A stretch of DNA of 64,000 nt from Acinetobacter vivianii (GCF_014635885.1 NZ_BMDR01000004.1:124001-188000), one strand, 5' to 3'; shown: positions 18,312-27,927, counted from the stretch's first letter. Numbers and translations: made by a program. The notes: a model not told the origin generated them from the letters alone.

Positions 18312-19010
18312 ATGCCGCAAACATTAAATCAGCATGCTTCTATTCTCATCATTGATGATGAACCCCAAATTCGGAAATTTCTGGATATTGCTTTGCGTGC
18401 GCAAGGGTATTCGGTACATGTCGCTGAAAATGGGATGAAGGGACTAGAGAGTCTAGCGACACGTGGTGCAGATCTGCTGATTCTGGATTTGGGTTTACCC
18501 GATATGGAGGGACAGAAGGTTTTAACCGAATTACGGCAATGGTCAGATATTCCTGTGATCGTATTATCTGCACGACCCGATGAAAATCAGAAAATTAAAT
18601 TGCTGGATGCAGGTGCAAATGATTATGTGACCAAGCCCTTTAGTATTCAGGAACTGTGCGCCCGTATCCGTGTGATGTTTCGCAATAAACCACAACATGC
18701 AGAACAAAATACGGTATTCAACGATGGTCAGCTTTGGGTGGATGTGGCAGAACATAGCGTCACCTTGGCGGGGGAGGAAATTACCTTAACCAAGAAAGAA
18801 TTTCAGCTTTTAGCCCTGTTGATTCGTCATCAAGGCAAGATTGTGACCCAAAAACAAATCATGACTGAGTTATGGGGGATTACCCATGAAGAAGACACTC
18901 ATTACCTGAGAATCTTGGTAAAAAAACTCAGAACAAAAATTGGGGATTCAGCGCTGAGCCCAAAATATATTTATACGATAGCAGGTGTTGGGCTGCGTTT
19001 TCTGGGCTGA
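18312..19010 (+). CDS. kdpE: KDP operon response regulator KdpE
   Basis: This 232-residue OmpR-family regulator has a receiver domain with phospho-acceptor Asp59 in LILDLGLPDMEG and a Lys in YVTKPFS. A C-terminal winged helix (about residues 130-230) includes the ELWGITHEEDTHYLRI recognition region. It activates kdp transcription when phosphorylated by KdpD. The candidate binding repeats upstream of kdpA and again 100 bp downstream of this gene suggest its targets. No obvious terminator follows. Confidence 0.96.
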   Translation: MPQTLNQHASILIIDDEPQIRKFLDIALRAQGYSVHVAENGMKGLESLATRGADLLILDLGLPDMEGQKVLTELRQWSDIPVIVLSARPDENQKIKLLDAGANDYVTKPFSIQELCARIRVMFRNKPQHAEQNTVFNDGQLWVDVAEHSVTLAGEEITLTKKEFQLLALLIRHQGKIVTQKQIMTELWGITHEEDTHYLRILVKKLRTKIGDSALSPKYIYTIAGVGLRFLG

Positions 19011-19108
19011 TTTTTTAAAACATCATTTAAATGACTTTGATCCTGCGTGAATGGATGAGCAGGGCGGGCAAACTTTGTCTAATTAAAGTCGATGGACGAG
19101 AGGAAAAA

Positions 19109-19125
19109 TTTACGCAAATTTTACG
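19109..19125 (+). promoter_or_regulatory. Second candidate KdpE-binding repeat, upstream of the kup interval
   Basis: TTTACG at 19109 and again at 19120 (11-bp period), each in the context AATTTACGYAAA/TTTTACG, mirrors the repeat upstream of kdpA. It lies about 60 bp before the small gene at 19186 and 365 bp before kup. It suggests that KdpE also controls this unit; inferred from shared spacing only. Confidence 0.45.
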
Positions 19126-19185
19126 CCTGTAACTTTTTAAGATTATTAAAATGCGATTTTGGAGATCGTTATTATGGGTAGGTGA

Positions 19186-19398
19186 ATGGGTTTCTTTAAT
19201 ACGGACAGTCAAAGCAATCATTTCCATAACATGGTTCTAAATCAAAAAAGCGTATTTACAGGTTACAGCACTGAAGTTCTGGTTGAAAAATATCCCGTAA
19301 AGCCTGCTGAAATACAAAAAATAATTGTTCAGATTTTAAAAGAAAGAGGATACACCTCGATAGAAATACAGCAGATGCTTAAGTTGCAAAGAGCTTAG
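19186..19398 (+). CDS. Small hypothetical protein between kdpE and kup
   Basis: A protein of 70 residues. I do not recognise a family. The C-terminal half (about residues 35-70) looks like two short amphipathic helices, PAEIQKIIVQILKERGYTS then IEIQQMLKLQRA, resembling a minimal helix-turn-helix or dimerisation motif. The N-terminus is polar and rich in Asn, Ser and His. GGGTAGGTG upstream of the ATG at 19186 is a plausible ribosome site. It sits just behind a repeat resembling the kdpA upstream site and may be K+-regulated. Confidence 0.5.
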   Translation: MGFFNTDSQSNHFHNMVLNQKSVFTGYSTEVLVEKYPVKPAEIQKIIVQILKERGYTSIEIQQMLKLQRA

Positions 19399-19489
19399 CG
19401 TTGCAGAATCTAGAGCAAAGAACTGAACTAATTTAAATCACGCATTGTTAAAAATGTTGCCTGCCATAACATGATATAGAACATTCATT

Positions 19490-21367
19490 ATGCAAAGTAC
19501 TGTAAAAAAAGCTGCATTACCAGCGACTGCATTAGCAGCCTTAGGCGTGGTCTTTGGTGATATTGGAACCAGTCCTTTATATGCTTTAAAAGAGTCTTTT
19601 CATGCCGCGCATGGTTTAGCGATTCAGCCTGAAAATGTATTGGGCATTCTCTCGATTATTTTCTGGTGTTTAATGCTGATTATCAGTATTAAATATATTG
19701 CAATCGTGATGCGTGCTGACAACAATGGCGAAGGTGGCATCATGGCTTTACTCGCCTTGAATCTGCGTAAAGCTAAAATTACAGATCATAAAAAGATTTA
19801 TCTGATTGCAATTGGTTTTATCGGTGCTTCTTTATTTTTCGGCGACGGTATTATCACGCCAGCGATATCCGTGCTTTCGGCAGTTGAAGGTTTATCTATT
19901 GCCACGAATGCGCTTGATCCTTTTATTATTCCCATCGCGCTGGTGATCGTGATTACATTATTTTTAATGCAAAAACATGGTACCGCTTTTGTGGGGAAAT
20001 TCTTTGGCCCAATTACGCTAGTCTGGTTTCTCTCGCTGGGGTTGCTTGGTATTGCCAGTGTGATACAGACGCCGTTAGTGCTTGGGATGATTAGTCCGCA
20101 TTGGGCGATACAATTTATTTTTACCCATCCTGTACAGTCTTTTTTTATTATGGGCGCCGTGGTCTTAACCGTAACTGGAGGCGAGGCGCTCTATGCTGAT
20201 ATGGGACATTTTGGCCCTCAACCTATACGGTTGGGATGGTTTAGTGTGGTACTTCCATGTCTGGTTTTAAACTATGCAGGACAAGGTGCATTACTATTGC
20301 GTAATCCTGCTGCCATTGAAAATCCTTTTTATTTGCTGGTGCCGAGTTGGGCGTTATATCCCATGATTATTCTAGCGACAATGGCTGCGGTGATTGCTTC
20401 GCAGGCTGTTATCTCTGGTGTATTTTCTTTGGCGCGTCAGGCCATACAATTGGGGTATTTACCGCGCTTAAGTATTAAGCATACCTCAGATTTAGAGGCA
20501 GGCCAGATTTATGTACCTTTTCTAAACTGGTTACTTTTAGTCGCAATCGTGGTGCTGATCTTGATTTTTCAAACCAGTTCCAATTTAGCCAGCGCTTACG
20601 GTCTTGCGGTCACCTTGACCATGTTGTGTGACACGATTTTGGTTGCAGTCTTTATTTACTATGCATGGAAATGGAGCTTGCCAAAAGTTCTACTTTTGAT
20701 TATTCCTTTCTTCTTGCTGGAATCTGTTTTAGTCGCGGCGACATCTTTAAAAATGTTCTCGGGCGGTTGGGTACCTCTTCTTATTGGTGGTATCGCAATA
20801 ACAATATTGATGACGTGGAAACGAGGGCGGGAGCTTACTTTTGCCAAGCTTGAGCACGATACATTGTCACTGGAGTTATTTGTCAAAAGTATCGGGAATA
20901 GTGTACTGCGTGTACCTGGCGATGCTGTATTTCTGACGGGCACGCCAAATGTAGTTCCGCATTCGATGCTGCATAATCTTAAACACAATAAAGTCTTGCA
21001 TGAGCGTAACATTCTCGTGACAGTCGTGGTAGAAGATATTCCATTCGTCTCACATGAAGAACGTATCAGTGTTGAAACTCTGGATGAGCATTTTTATCGT
21101 ATTAAGATTTTCTATGGGTTTAAAGACGAACCTAATGTGCCGCAGGCATTGGTTCAGGCTTATGAGCAATTAGAGTTTGAATATGATGTGATGCAAATCA
21201 GCTTCTTTATTTCACGTGATCGTATTGTGCATAGCGTCGGGGATGGAATGTCACCTTGGCGTGAGCGCTTATTTATTTCGATGCAACGTAATACCAGTCC
21301 TGTTAGTGACTTTTATCAAATTCCAACCAATCGTGTCGTGGAGTTGGGGAGCCAGATTGAAATTTAA
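19490..21367 (+). CDS. kup: Low-affinity potassium uptake protein Kup
   Basis: This 625-residue inner-membrane K+/H+ symporter belongs to the KUP/HAK/KT family. The N-terminal signature [18 protein letters not shown] (about residues 22-39) and [15 protein letters not shown] are present. Roughly twelve transmembrane helices occupy residues 15-450, followed by a cytoplasmic C-terminal domain of about 170 residues. It provides constitutive K+ uptake and complements the high-affinity Kdp system next door. The ribosome site before the ATG is weak. A strong terminator follows. Confidence 0.95.
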   Translation: MQSTVKKAALPATALAALGVVFGDIGTSPLYALKESFHAAHGLAIQPENVLGILSIIFWCLMLIISIKYIAIVMRADNNGEGGIMALLALNLRKAKITDHKKIYLIAIGFIGASLFFGDGIITPAISVLSAVEGLSIATNALDPFIIPIALVIVITLFLMQKHGTAFVGKFFGPITLVWFLSLGLLGIASVIQTPLVLGMISPHWAIQFIFTHPVQSFFIMGAVVLTVTGGEALYADMGHFGPQPIRLGWFSVVLPCLVLNYAGQGALLLRNPAAIENPFYLLVPSWALYPMIILATMAAVIASQAVISGVFSLARQAIQLGYLPRLSIKHTSDLEAGQIYVPFLNWLLLVAIVVLILIFQTSSNLASAYGLAVTLTMLCDTILVAVFIYYAWKWSLPKVLLLIIPFFLLESVLVAATSLKMFSGGWVPLLIGGIAITILMTWKRGRELTFAKLEHDTLSLELFVKSIGNSVLRVPGDAVFLTGTPNVVPHSMLHNLKHNKVLHERNILVTVVVEDIPFVSHEERISVETLDEHFYRIKIFYGFKDEPNVPQALVQAYEQLEFEYDVMQISFFISRDRIVHSVGDGMSPWRERLFISMQRNTSPVSDFYQIPTNRVVELGSQIEI

Positions 21368-21390
21368 TTGGTGATTTAAATAGTTGCTTC

Positions 21391-21430
21391 AACTGCATCA
21401 TGTGTGGTGCAGTTTTATTCTTTTTTATAG
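21391..21430 (+). terminator. Terminator of kup
   Basis: AACTGCATCA-tgtg-TGGTGCAGTT forms a 10-bp stem (one G-T pair) followed by TTTATTCTTTTTT. Confidence 0.85.
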
Positions 21431-21571
21431 ATGAGAAAACCTCGATATAAAATATTGTGTTTTAGGTGCTAATGTATTTTCTAAGTTGTTATACGGAAAA
21501 ATACTGATAACAAAACATTGGTTGAAAAATAGGCTGATTAATTTTATTTTTTTATTAAAAAGGAGTGAATT

Positions 21572-21757
21572 ATGAAATATTTTTTATTGGTGGTGACGTT
21601 GCTAGGCAGTGTGGGTCTTACGGCTTGTGCTGTACATACGCGTGAGGGAAGTATCGTTGTTGATCCTGAAGGCCGACTCAATGATGGGCGTTACTATGAC
21701 GGGCATGGAAATGGTCGTTTCTGTCCTCCTGGACAAGCCAAGAAAGGCAACTGTTAG
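21572..21757 (+). CDS. Small lipoprotein of unknown function
   Basis: A 61-residue protein with a lipoprotein signal (lipobox GLTAC, Cys19). The mature part has only about 42 residues, is Gly/Asp/Arg-rich (EGRLNDGRYYDGHGNGRF) and ends in a Cys-containing tail, CPPGQAKKGNC. Two cysteines in the mature part could form a disulphide. The RBS AAAAGGAG sits seven bases before the ATG. I do not recognise the family. It is monocistronic, between kup and the T6SS effector genes. Confidence 0.75.
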   Translation: MKYFLLVVTLLGSVGLTACAVHTREGSIVVDPEGRLNDGRYYDGHGNGRFCPPGQAKKGNC

Positions 21758-21777
21758 TATATTTTAGAGAATTAATT

Positions 21778-21810
21778 AGCTCATCTAAGGACGGGCTTTT
21801 TATTTTTTAT
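21778..21810 (+). terminator. Weak terminator after the small lipoprotein
   Basis: AGCTC pairs with GGGCT (one G-T pair) around a 10-nt loop, followed by TTTTTATTTTTTAT. The stem is short. Confidence 0.5.
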
Positions 21811-21943
21811 ATTGATTTTAATTTTTGATATTCCGCTGTAAAAAATGAGTGACGTAAATTGTCATAAACAGACAGAACCGTATAGACAAAGAATCCCTAT
21901 ACTTTGTAAAATGCACTAAATTTAAGCGTAAGCCTATAAGAAG

Positions 21944-24796
21944 ATGTTGAACAATATATTTCAAGCCTTAGACAGCTTAGGGCTTACTGCACAAAAACGC
22001 GCCTTACATATTTTATTTTCAAATTCAGATTTAAATACGCAAGTCTTCCTACAGCGTATTGATGGTCAACACCAAATCAATGCTGGTGTGAAAGCCGAAC
22101 TCATTTGCCTGTCAACCAATGCCACTATTCCCCTCAAACAATTCATTGGTAGTCAGGTTGCTGTTGATCAGGTCACAGATACAGGGCAATTGTTCCGTAC
22201 TACCGGTATTATTACCCAAGCTTTGCAGGGGCAATCGGATGGTAGTCTGACAGTCTATAAACTGACTTTAGAAGACCCGACTGCACTGTGGAAACATCGC
22301 AGAAACAGCCGTGTTTTTATGGCAAAGACTGTGGTCGATGTGGTTCAGACCATTTTTAAAGAATGGCAGGAAAGAAGCCCATTATTCGCTTCTAGTCTGA
22401 CTTTGGACTTAACTGGACTCAGCCAGCAATATGATGTCCGTCCATTTATCATGTCCCAAAATGAAAGTGACTATGATTTTCTGACGCGATTGATGCGTAG
22501 TGAAGGCATTAACTGGCTGATTGATGAAGCACAACTGACAGTATCGAATTCAAGTAGTGCCATTCAGCCGCAACGCTTGAGACTGATTGATGATAATGCC
22601 CAGTATCAAGCGTTGGATCGACGTAAAGTACAGTACCATCGTAGCAGTGCAACGGAACAATTTGACTCGATTACTAGTTTTAATGGCAATCGTTCCTTAC
22701 AGCCGACTTCGGTGTATGTGAACCGTTGGCAGCCTGATGCTTTAGATATGGATGAAGGCACAGGTTCAGTTCTCACCACCCAGCAGCATTCAGAACAGCA
22801 TGATGCAAATAGTCTGGGACTGGAGGATGCATGGCACTTTACCCCAGCATGGATGCAAGACCTGAACAAGGAAGATGGTGCAACGCCTTCAGGTAATCAA
22901 CAGGTTGAACGTTTCAATCAAAATCTCAGTCATTACCATAATGCGCAGGCCAAGCAATTCATTGCCCAATCGACCTTACGTGATGCACAAGTGGGTTACT
23001 GGTTTGAGTTGAATGATCATCCCGAAGTTGATCAGCATGATGGGGCAGATAAGGAATTTCTGATCACAGGCAAGCATTTCTATAATCAAAACAACCTGCC
23101 TAAAGATTTACATCAACAAATTGATCAGCTATTGGCACAGAGTCACTGGCAACCTAAACAGTTCAATACAGGTAACACAGAAGAACGCCAAGCCAATCAG
23201 CTCACACTACAACGCCGTCAGATCAAGATTGTTCCAGAATACAATCCACAGCAGCATCACCCCGAAGCTCATCCGCAACGGGCGAAAGTGGTCGGGCCAA
23301 GTGGTGAAGAAATTCATGTCGATGAATGGGGCCGCATTAAAGTCAGATTCCTGTTTACTCGAGCAGATGATCATAGTCATGATGTTGGTGCAGGTGCCAA
23401 TGACAATGATACCGATTCTGCATGGATCGATGTACTGACGCCGTGGGCAGGTGAAGGCTACGGCGCACGTTTCTTGCCAAGAATTGGTGAGATCGTGGTG
23501 ATCAACTTCTTTGATGGCAATATTGACCGTCCCTATGTGGTCGGACGAATTCATGAAGCACAGCGTAGCCCAACTAAATTCGATAATGCAGGTAAGCTGC
23601 CTGATACCAAGAAACTGGCAGGGATTAAATCCAAAGAATATCAAGGCGAAGGCTTTAACCAATTGCGTTTTGATGACACCACGGGTCAAATCAGCGCGCA
23701 ACTACAAAGTAGCCATGCTGCCAGCCAACTGAACCTCGGTAAGCTTAGCCATCCAAAAGACAAGGCTGAAAGTGAAGATCGTGGAGAAGGCTTTGAACTG
23801 CGTACTGACCAATGGGGGGCGGTGCGTGCAGGACAAGGCTTACTTGTTAGCACACAAAAGCAGGATCAGGCACAGGGTGAGCATCTGGATGCACAGCCAG
23901 CCAAGCAACAGCTTGAAGGCAATCAGAGCAATGCCAAAGCATTAAGTGAAGTTGCCAAGAATCAGCAAACGGATGAAATTGAATCATTAGAACAGTTAAA
24001 AGACTTTGCTGATCAGATTCAGGACAAGATCGCAAAATTTGAGAAAGCACTATTATTACTCAATTCACCTGCGGGAATTGGTCTGAGTACTAGTGAAGAT
24101 ATTCATCTTTCTGCGGATGGACAGATCAATCAGATTGCGGGCGATAGCATTAACCTAAGCACACAAAAAAATCTGGTTGCCCATGTCCAGAACAGGATTA
24201 GCCTGTTTGCAGCACAGAATGGGATCAAGCAAGTCACTGCTAAAGGTAAATTTGAAGTGCATGCCCAATCGGATGGGATAGACTTGCTTGCCAAGCAAGG
24301 GATTCAAATCATTTCCACCGAAGACCGCATTGAAATTACCAGTCCTAAAGAAATTGTATTTACCGCGCAAGGTTCGCAACTCAAGCTGAATGGCTCTGGA
24401 ATTTTTCCTGTGACAGGGGGCAAATTTGAGGTGAAGGCGGGGCAGCATTTGTTTATGGGAGGAAGTACAGCAAAACAAAATTTACCAATTTTGCCAGCTC
24501 TCTCAATACCTAAAAATCTGCTTGAATTTAGAAAGGTATATGCAGATGGTACGCCTAGTCCTAACATCCCTTATACGATTCATTTGCCTGATGGAACTAC
24601 GCAACAAGGTAAAACGGATTCAAATGGTATGGCATTTTACTCTGATCAAAAAAATGGACGTGCTGTTATTGAATATGGTGATGACAGAAACCCGTTGGAG
24701 TCAGCATTAGAAATGAAATTTGAGCAAGAGTTAGATAACTTATTTAAAACTGAAATTTTTGTACTTCCACTTGTAGACGATCAACCAGAAGAATAA
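21944..24796 (+). CDS. vgrG: T6SS spike protein VgrG with C-terminal transthyretin-like extension
   Basis: A 950-residue protein. The gp27-like phage baseplate domain (about residues 1-400) includes MSQNESDYDFLTRLMRSEG. The gp5 OB-fold follows (about 440-540), with VDEWGRIKVRF and WAGEGYGARFLPRIGEIVV. A DUF2345 needle region extends to about 850. The last 90 residues start LEFRKVYADGTPSPNIPY and contain LPDGTTQQGKTDSNGMAFY, a carboxypeptidase-regulatory/transthyretin-like fold. Such extensions act as cargo docking sites in other VgrGs, so the effector two bases downstream is the likely cargo. No other T6SS structural gene is in the window. Confidence 0.93.
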   Translation: MLNNIFQALDSLGLTAQKRALHILFSNSDLNTQVFLQRIDGQHQINAGVKAELICLSTNATIPLKQFIGSQVAVDQVTDTGQLFRTTGIITQALQGQSDGSLTVYKLTLEDPTALWKHRRNSRVFMAKTVVDVVQTIFKEWQERSPLFASSLTLDLTGLSQQYDVRPFIMSQNESDYDFLTRLMRSEGINWLIDEAQLTVSNSSSAIQPQRLRLIDDNAQYQALDRRKVQYHRSSATEQFDSITSFNGNRSLQPTSVYVNRWQPDALDMDEGTGSVLTTQQHSEQHDANSLGLEDAWHFTPAWMQDLNKEDGATPSGNQQVERFNQNLSHYHNAQAKQFIAQSTLRDAQVGYWFELNDHPEVDQHDGADKEFLITGKHFYNQNNLPKDLHQQIDQLLAQSHWQPKQFNTGNTEERQANQLTLQRRQIKIVPEYNPQQHHPEAHPQRAKVVGPSGEEIHVDEWGRIKVRFLFTRADDHSHDVGAGANDNDTDSAWIDVLTPWAGEGYGARFLPRIGEIVVINFFDGNIDRPYVVGRIHEAQRSPTKFDNAGKLPDTKKLAGIKSKEYQGEGFNQLRFDDTTGQISAQLQSSHAASQLNLGKLSHPKDKAESEDRGEGFELRTDQWGAVRAGQGLLVSTQKQDQAQGEHLDAQPAKQQLEGNQSNAKALSEVAKNQQTDEIESLEQLKDFADQIQDKIAKFEKALLLLNSPAGIGLSTSEDIHLSADGQINQIAGDSINLSTQKNLVAHVQNRISLFAAQNGIKQVTAKGKFEVHAQSDGIDLLAKQGIQIISTEDRIEITSPKEIVFTAQGSQLKLNGSGIFPVTGGKFEVKAGQHLFMGGSTAKQNLPILPALSIPKNLLEFRKVYADGTPSPNIPYTIHLPDGTTQQGKTDSNGMAFYSDQKNGRAVIEYGDDRNPLESALEMKFEQELDNLFKTEIFVLPLVDDQPEE

Positions 24797-24798
24797 TT

Positions 24799-26484
24799 AT
24801 GGATATGTTACAGACACTTAGTGGTTACCAAAATCAAATTCAGAGAAGCTTTGATCAATCTATCAGTGGTTTGCAATCCAATTTTAACCAAACCGCACAA
24901 TGGGTAGAAAAGGAGCTGAATGAACTTATCGCAGAATATGGTAAGTCATTGGATGGCGCTCAAAGCTGGGTTAAAAGTTTCATTTATGGTGAGTTCAATA
25001 CAGATGAACGTCCTGTTTCTGTCATTGTAACTGAAATGCTCGCAGGTTTTGTTCCCGGGACGGTTCTTGTATTTAGTGCCCGAGATGCGATCGCTGTTAT
25101 CATGAGGATGCTAAACGATCCAAAGAAACAAGATGAAGTGCAGGAATGGATGCTTTTAGCTGTTTATTTACTGCCATTTGTTTTAGTTGGTGCGACTGCC
25201 GCGACAGGTGCTGCAACAGGCGGCGCTGGAGGTGCATTTTTTGGAGGTGTTGGTGCAGCTCCAGGTGCTGGGGCAGGCGGAATTCTCGGTGGTGCTGTTG
25301 GAAGTGAAATTGGAAATGTTGTTAAGTGTGTAGGACTTTTTCTTATTAAAAGAACACCCCATTTAGCAACGATTATTTCTAAACTTAATGGCTTTATGAA
25401 GGGCAATGTAGTTCCAACCTTGAAGAAGATAAAGTACTCCGATTACGCTAGTGCTGTTACGAATATTATTACCTCGATACTTAATCAATTACTTGGTTTG
25501 GTCAAACGTGTTAAGTCATTGTTGAGTTACGGTGCAAAGATCAATTGGATGGGCTTAGGATGGGCCAAATCTATTTACTTAAGAATGGAGCGATTTGAAG
25601 CGGTTTTAATTTCAATGATCCAGAAATCAGCGATCAAAATTAAACAGGGTTTTAAAGAGTTTGACGAACATCTACAGGACTTATTAAAGCAATCGGTCAA
25701 GTATGAACCCGCTTATGCCACGGTTGGAACCAAGGTAAAGCCCGTTCCTACACCAACACAAACTGTTAGACCTTCATACCCTCAGACTGCTAAAGCGAAT
25801 GTGGTACATACAGCAGGCGCATCTAATAAAAGTGCATCAGGCACCAAAACACCTGAAAATGTACATCAGCCAAAAGTTAAAGAGCCGATTACCAAGAAGA
25901 TGCCTGAGACAAAGGTAAAGTGCTTTAATCCTGTTAATACATCTTCTGCAAGAAAAAATGCGGATAAGATGATTAAAGAAAACTACCCGAAGGACAGTAA
26001 CAGTCTAGCGGTTGAAGAATACTTAAATAAAGAGACTGACTGGCAGTTGGCAAATCAGCAAAAAGGTCTCAATGAGATGAGTGTAGAAGACTATATTGAA
26101 GGACGGAAGGCTTTTAATACAGAGGGGCGTGGTGGTGGTGCACCTGCTGAGCAAGCTAGAAAAAAATATGGGGCTGACCTTGCTGAAAAATATGAGAAAG
26201 AATATCAGCAACAAAATATAGGTGCTCGAGAAGCAAAGAAACTTGCTAAAGAAAAGTCAGGGCGAATCATGAATGAAATGGCAGCTCTACATAACCCTGA
26301 TCAGCTTGTAGGTGGAGCAAATAAAGTTGATACTAAAGCAATTGGTTTAAAGAATGTCAATTCCTCTATTGGTAGTCAGTGGAAAACTAGGGTTCAAGCA
26401 TTAGATGAAGCGGCAGCAAAAGTTCCTGTTAGTGAAAGAAGTACGACAGGGATGAATGCAAAACTGGAAAGGTGTAAAAAATGA
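24799..26484 (+). CDS. Predicted T6SS DNase effector with polymorphic toxin type 15 (Ntox15/Tde-like) domain
   Basis: A 561-residue protein. The N-terminal third has a polar helical start, a hydrophobic stretch (about residues 75-105) and a long Gly/Ala-rich segment (about 120-175) that looks like a glycine zipper or membrane-insertion region. A basic, Pro/Thr-rich linker covers about 300-375. From about residue 378 the C-terminus matches Ntox15: EDYIEGRKAFNTEGRGGG, then ALHNPDQLVGG with the HxxD pair His498/Asp501. In Agrobacterium Tde proteins this motif is needed for DNase activity. The start is two bases after vgrG and the stop overlaps the first immunity gene by four bases, so the three are translationally coupled. 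Domain call is by eye. Confidence 0.8.
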   Translation: MDMLQTLSGYQNQIQRSFDQSISGLQSNFNQTAQWVEKELNELIAEYGKSLDGAQSWVKSFIYGEFNTDERPVSVIVTEMLAGFVPGTVLVFSARDAIAVIMRMLNDPKKQDEVQEWMLLAVYLLPFVLVGATAATGAATGGAGGAFFGGVGAAPGAGAGGILGGAVGSEIGNVVKCVGLFLIKRTPHLATIISKLNGFMKGNVVPTLKKIKYSDYASAVTNIITSILNQLLGLVKRVKSLLSYGAKINWMGLGWAKSIYLRMERFEAVLISMIQKSAIKIKQGFKEFDEHLQDLLKQSVKYEPAYATVGTKVKPVPTPTQTVRPSYPQTAKANVVHTAGASNKSASGTKTPENVHQPKVKEPITKKMPETKVKCFNPVNTSSARKNADKMIKENYPKDSNSLAVEEYLNKETDWQLANQQKGLNEMSVEDYIEGRKAFNTEGRGGGAPAEQARKKYGADLAEKYEKEYQQQNIGAREAKKLAKEKSGRIMNEMAALHNPDQLVGGANKVDTKAIGLKNVNSSIGSQWKTRVQALDEAAAKVPVSERSTTGMNAKLERCKK

Positions 26485-27167
26485 GTGCGTTTATAATGGA
26501 TGAGAATTTTGAAATTTTTTATCATGATGAAGGTTTTGGACCGCCAGTTTGTGTAGAGCCTGTATTAGAAGAAACTCTGAAAAAGTATCAAGGTAAACTA
26601 CCAAATCAATTGCTTGAGTATTGGAGAGCTTTTGGTTTTTCAGGTTGGGGGAATGGATTATTCTGGTTGGTTAACCCAGAAGACTACCAAGATGTTTTGG
26701 ATGCATGGTTAGAAAATATTGATTTACCGCCTCATGAAGAATATTTTGTGATTGCTCGTACAGCTTTTGGGGATTTAAGTGTATGGGGAACAATTCATGG
26801 TCGATGCTTTACTATTTCGGCGACGACTTCACAAATTTTTCCAAAAATGGAAAAAATGGAACAAGGTGAGGAAGACTTACTTATCAAGATATTTTTTTCA
26901 TCAAAAGATAAAGACTCATTAGATATAAATGATTACAAAAACAAACCGTTATTTGATCGGGCTGTTAAAAAATATGGTGAACTGAGCAAAAATGAAATGT
27001 TTGGTTTTGAACCTGCGTTAGTCCTGGGGGGGGCAGTTAAACTCGAGAATTTACGTAAATTGCCGATTATTACGCATCTACAATTCTTGGCATCATTGGA
27101 TACTCCACACATGATGTTGGATATAGGTAAGTTCGTGGATGAGCACGGTTTAGGAAAAGATGAATAA
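26481..27167 (+). CDS. T6SS immunity protein, Tdi1-like (GAD-like + DUF1851), copy 1
   Basis: A 228-residue protein without a signal peptide. The N-terminal half fits the GAD-like domain (KLPNQLLEYWRAFGFSGWGNG, about residues 36-56). The C-terminal half fits DUF1851 (FDRAVKKYGELSKNEMFGFE then ALVLGGAVKLENLRKL). This pairing is that of Tdi immunity proteins, which neutralise Tde DNases in the cytoplasm. The ATG overlaps the effector stop (ATGA), so this copy is coupled to toxin translation. It is the first of three copies spaced exactly 760 bp apart. A terminator follows its stop. Confidence 0.85.
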   Translation: MSAFIMDENFEIFYHDEGFGPPVCVEPVLEETLKKYQGKLPNQLLEYWRAFGFSGWGNGLFWLVNPEDYQDVLDAWLENIDLPPHEEYFVIARTAFGDLSVWGTIHGRCFTISATTSQIFPKMEKMEQGEEDLLIKIFFSSKDKDSLDINDYKNKPLFDRAVKKYGELSKNEMFGFEPALVLGGAVKLENLRKLPIITHLQFLASLDTPHMMLDIGKFVDEHGLGKDE

Positions 27168-27188
27168 AGCCCGAAAGGGCTTTTCTTT
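27166..27188 (+). terminator. Terminator after immunity copy 1
   Basis: AAAGCCC-gaaa-GGGCTTT with a GNRA-type tetraloop is followed by TCTTT. It overlaps the stop codon of copy 1, so copies 2 and 3 may need their own promoters or readthrough. Confidence 0.8.
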
Positions 27189-27240
27189 ATCCAGTTATAT
27201 ATTTTCTAAATGTATGTCTGCAAAATTACAAAGGTAGAAA

Positions 27241-27927
27241 ATGAGTGAGTTTATAATAGATGAAGATTTTGATTATTTTTATAACGATAAAGGATTTGGT
27301 CCTCCTATTTTTTCGGATCATGTATCTGAAGATATTTTAAAAAAATATCAAGGGAAACTACCAAATCAACTACTTGAGTACTGGAAAGCTTTTGGTTTTT
27401 CTGGATGGGGAAATGGATTGTTCTGGTTGGTTAACCCAGAAGACTACCAAGATGTTTTGGATGCATGGTTAGAAAATATTGATTTACCTCCTCATGAGGA
27501 ATATTTCGTGATCGCTCGTACTGCATTTGGTGATCTAAGTGTGTGGGGTACGTTGCATGGAAGTTGCTTTAAAATATCATCTACGACTTCGAATATTTAT
27601 CCGAAAATGGAGAAGATAGAAGAGGGAGAAAGTGATTTTCTTGTAAAACTATTTATTTCATCAAGGACAAAAAAATATTTAGACTTTGATGATTACAAAA
27701 ACAAACCGTTATTTGATCGGGCTGTGAAAAAGTATGGCGTATTAAAACCGAATGAAATTTTTGGTTTTGAACCCGCTTTGATTCTAGGCGGGGAGGCTAA
27801 ACTAGAAAATGTGCGCAAGCTGCCAATTATTTCACATCTACAATTCTTAGCATCTTTAGATACACCAAGAATGATGTTAGATATAGGTAAGTTTGTAGAT
27901 GAGCAAGGTTTAGGTAAAGATGATTAA
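27241..27927 (+). CDS. T6SS immunity protein, Tdi1-like, copy 2
   Basis: 228 residues, same GAD-like plus DUF1851 layout. The N-terminus is the most divergent of the three (DEDFDYFYNDKGFGPPIFSD). The middle (NPEDYQDVLDAWLENIDLPP) is identical to copy 1, and the C-terminal third is nearly identical to copy 3. The segment around residues 115-155, between the two domains, differs in all three copies and may be the specificity region. The RBS AAAGGTAG lies eight bases before the ATG and is shared with copy 3. No cognate second toxin is visible, so it may guard against variant effectors of competitors. Confidence 0.85.
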   Translation: MSEFIIDEDFDYFYNDKGFGPPIFSDHVSEDILKKYQGKLPNQLLEYWKAFGFSGWGNGLFWLVNPEDYQDVLDAWLENIDLPPHEEYFVIARTAFGDLSVWGTLHGSCFKISSTTSNIYPKMEKIEEGESDFLVKLFISSRTKKYLDFDDYKNKPLFDRAVKKYGVLKPNEIFGFEPALILGGEAKLENVRKLPIISHLQFLASLDTPRMMLDIGKFVDEQGLGKDD

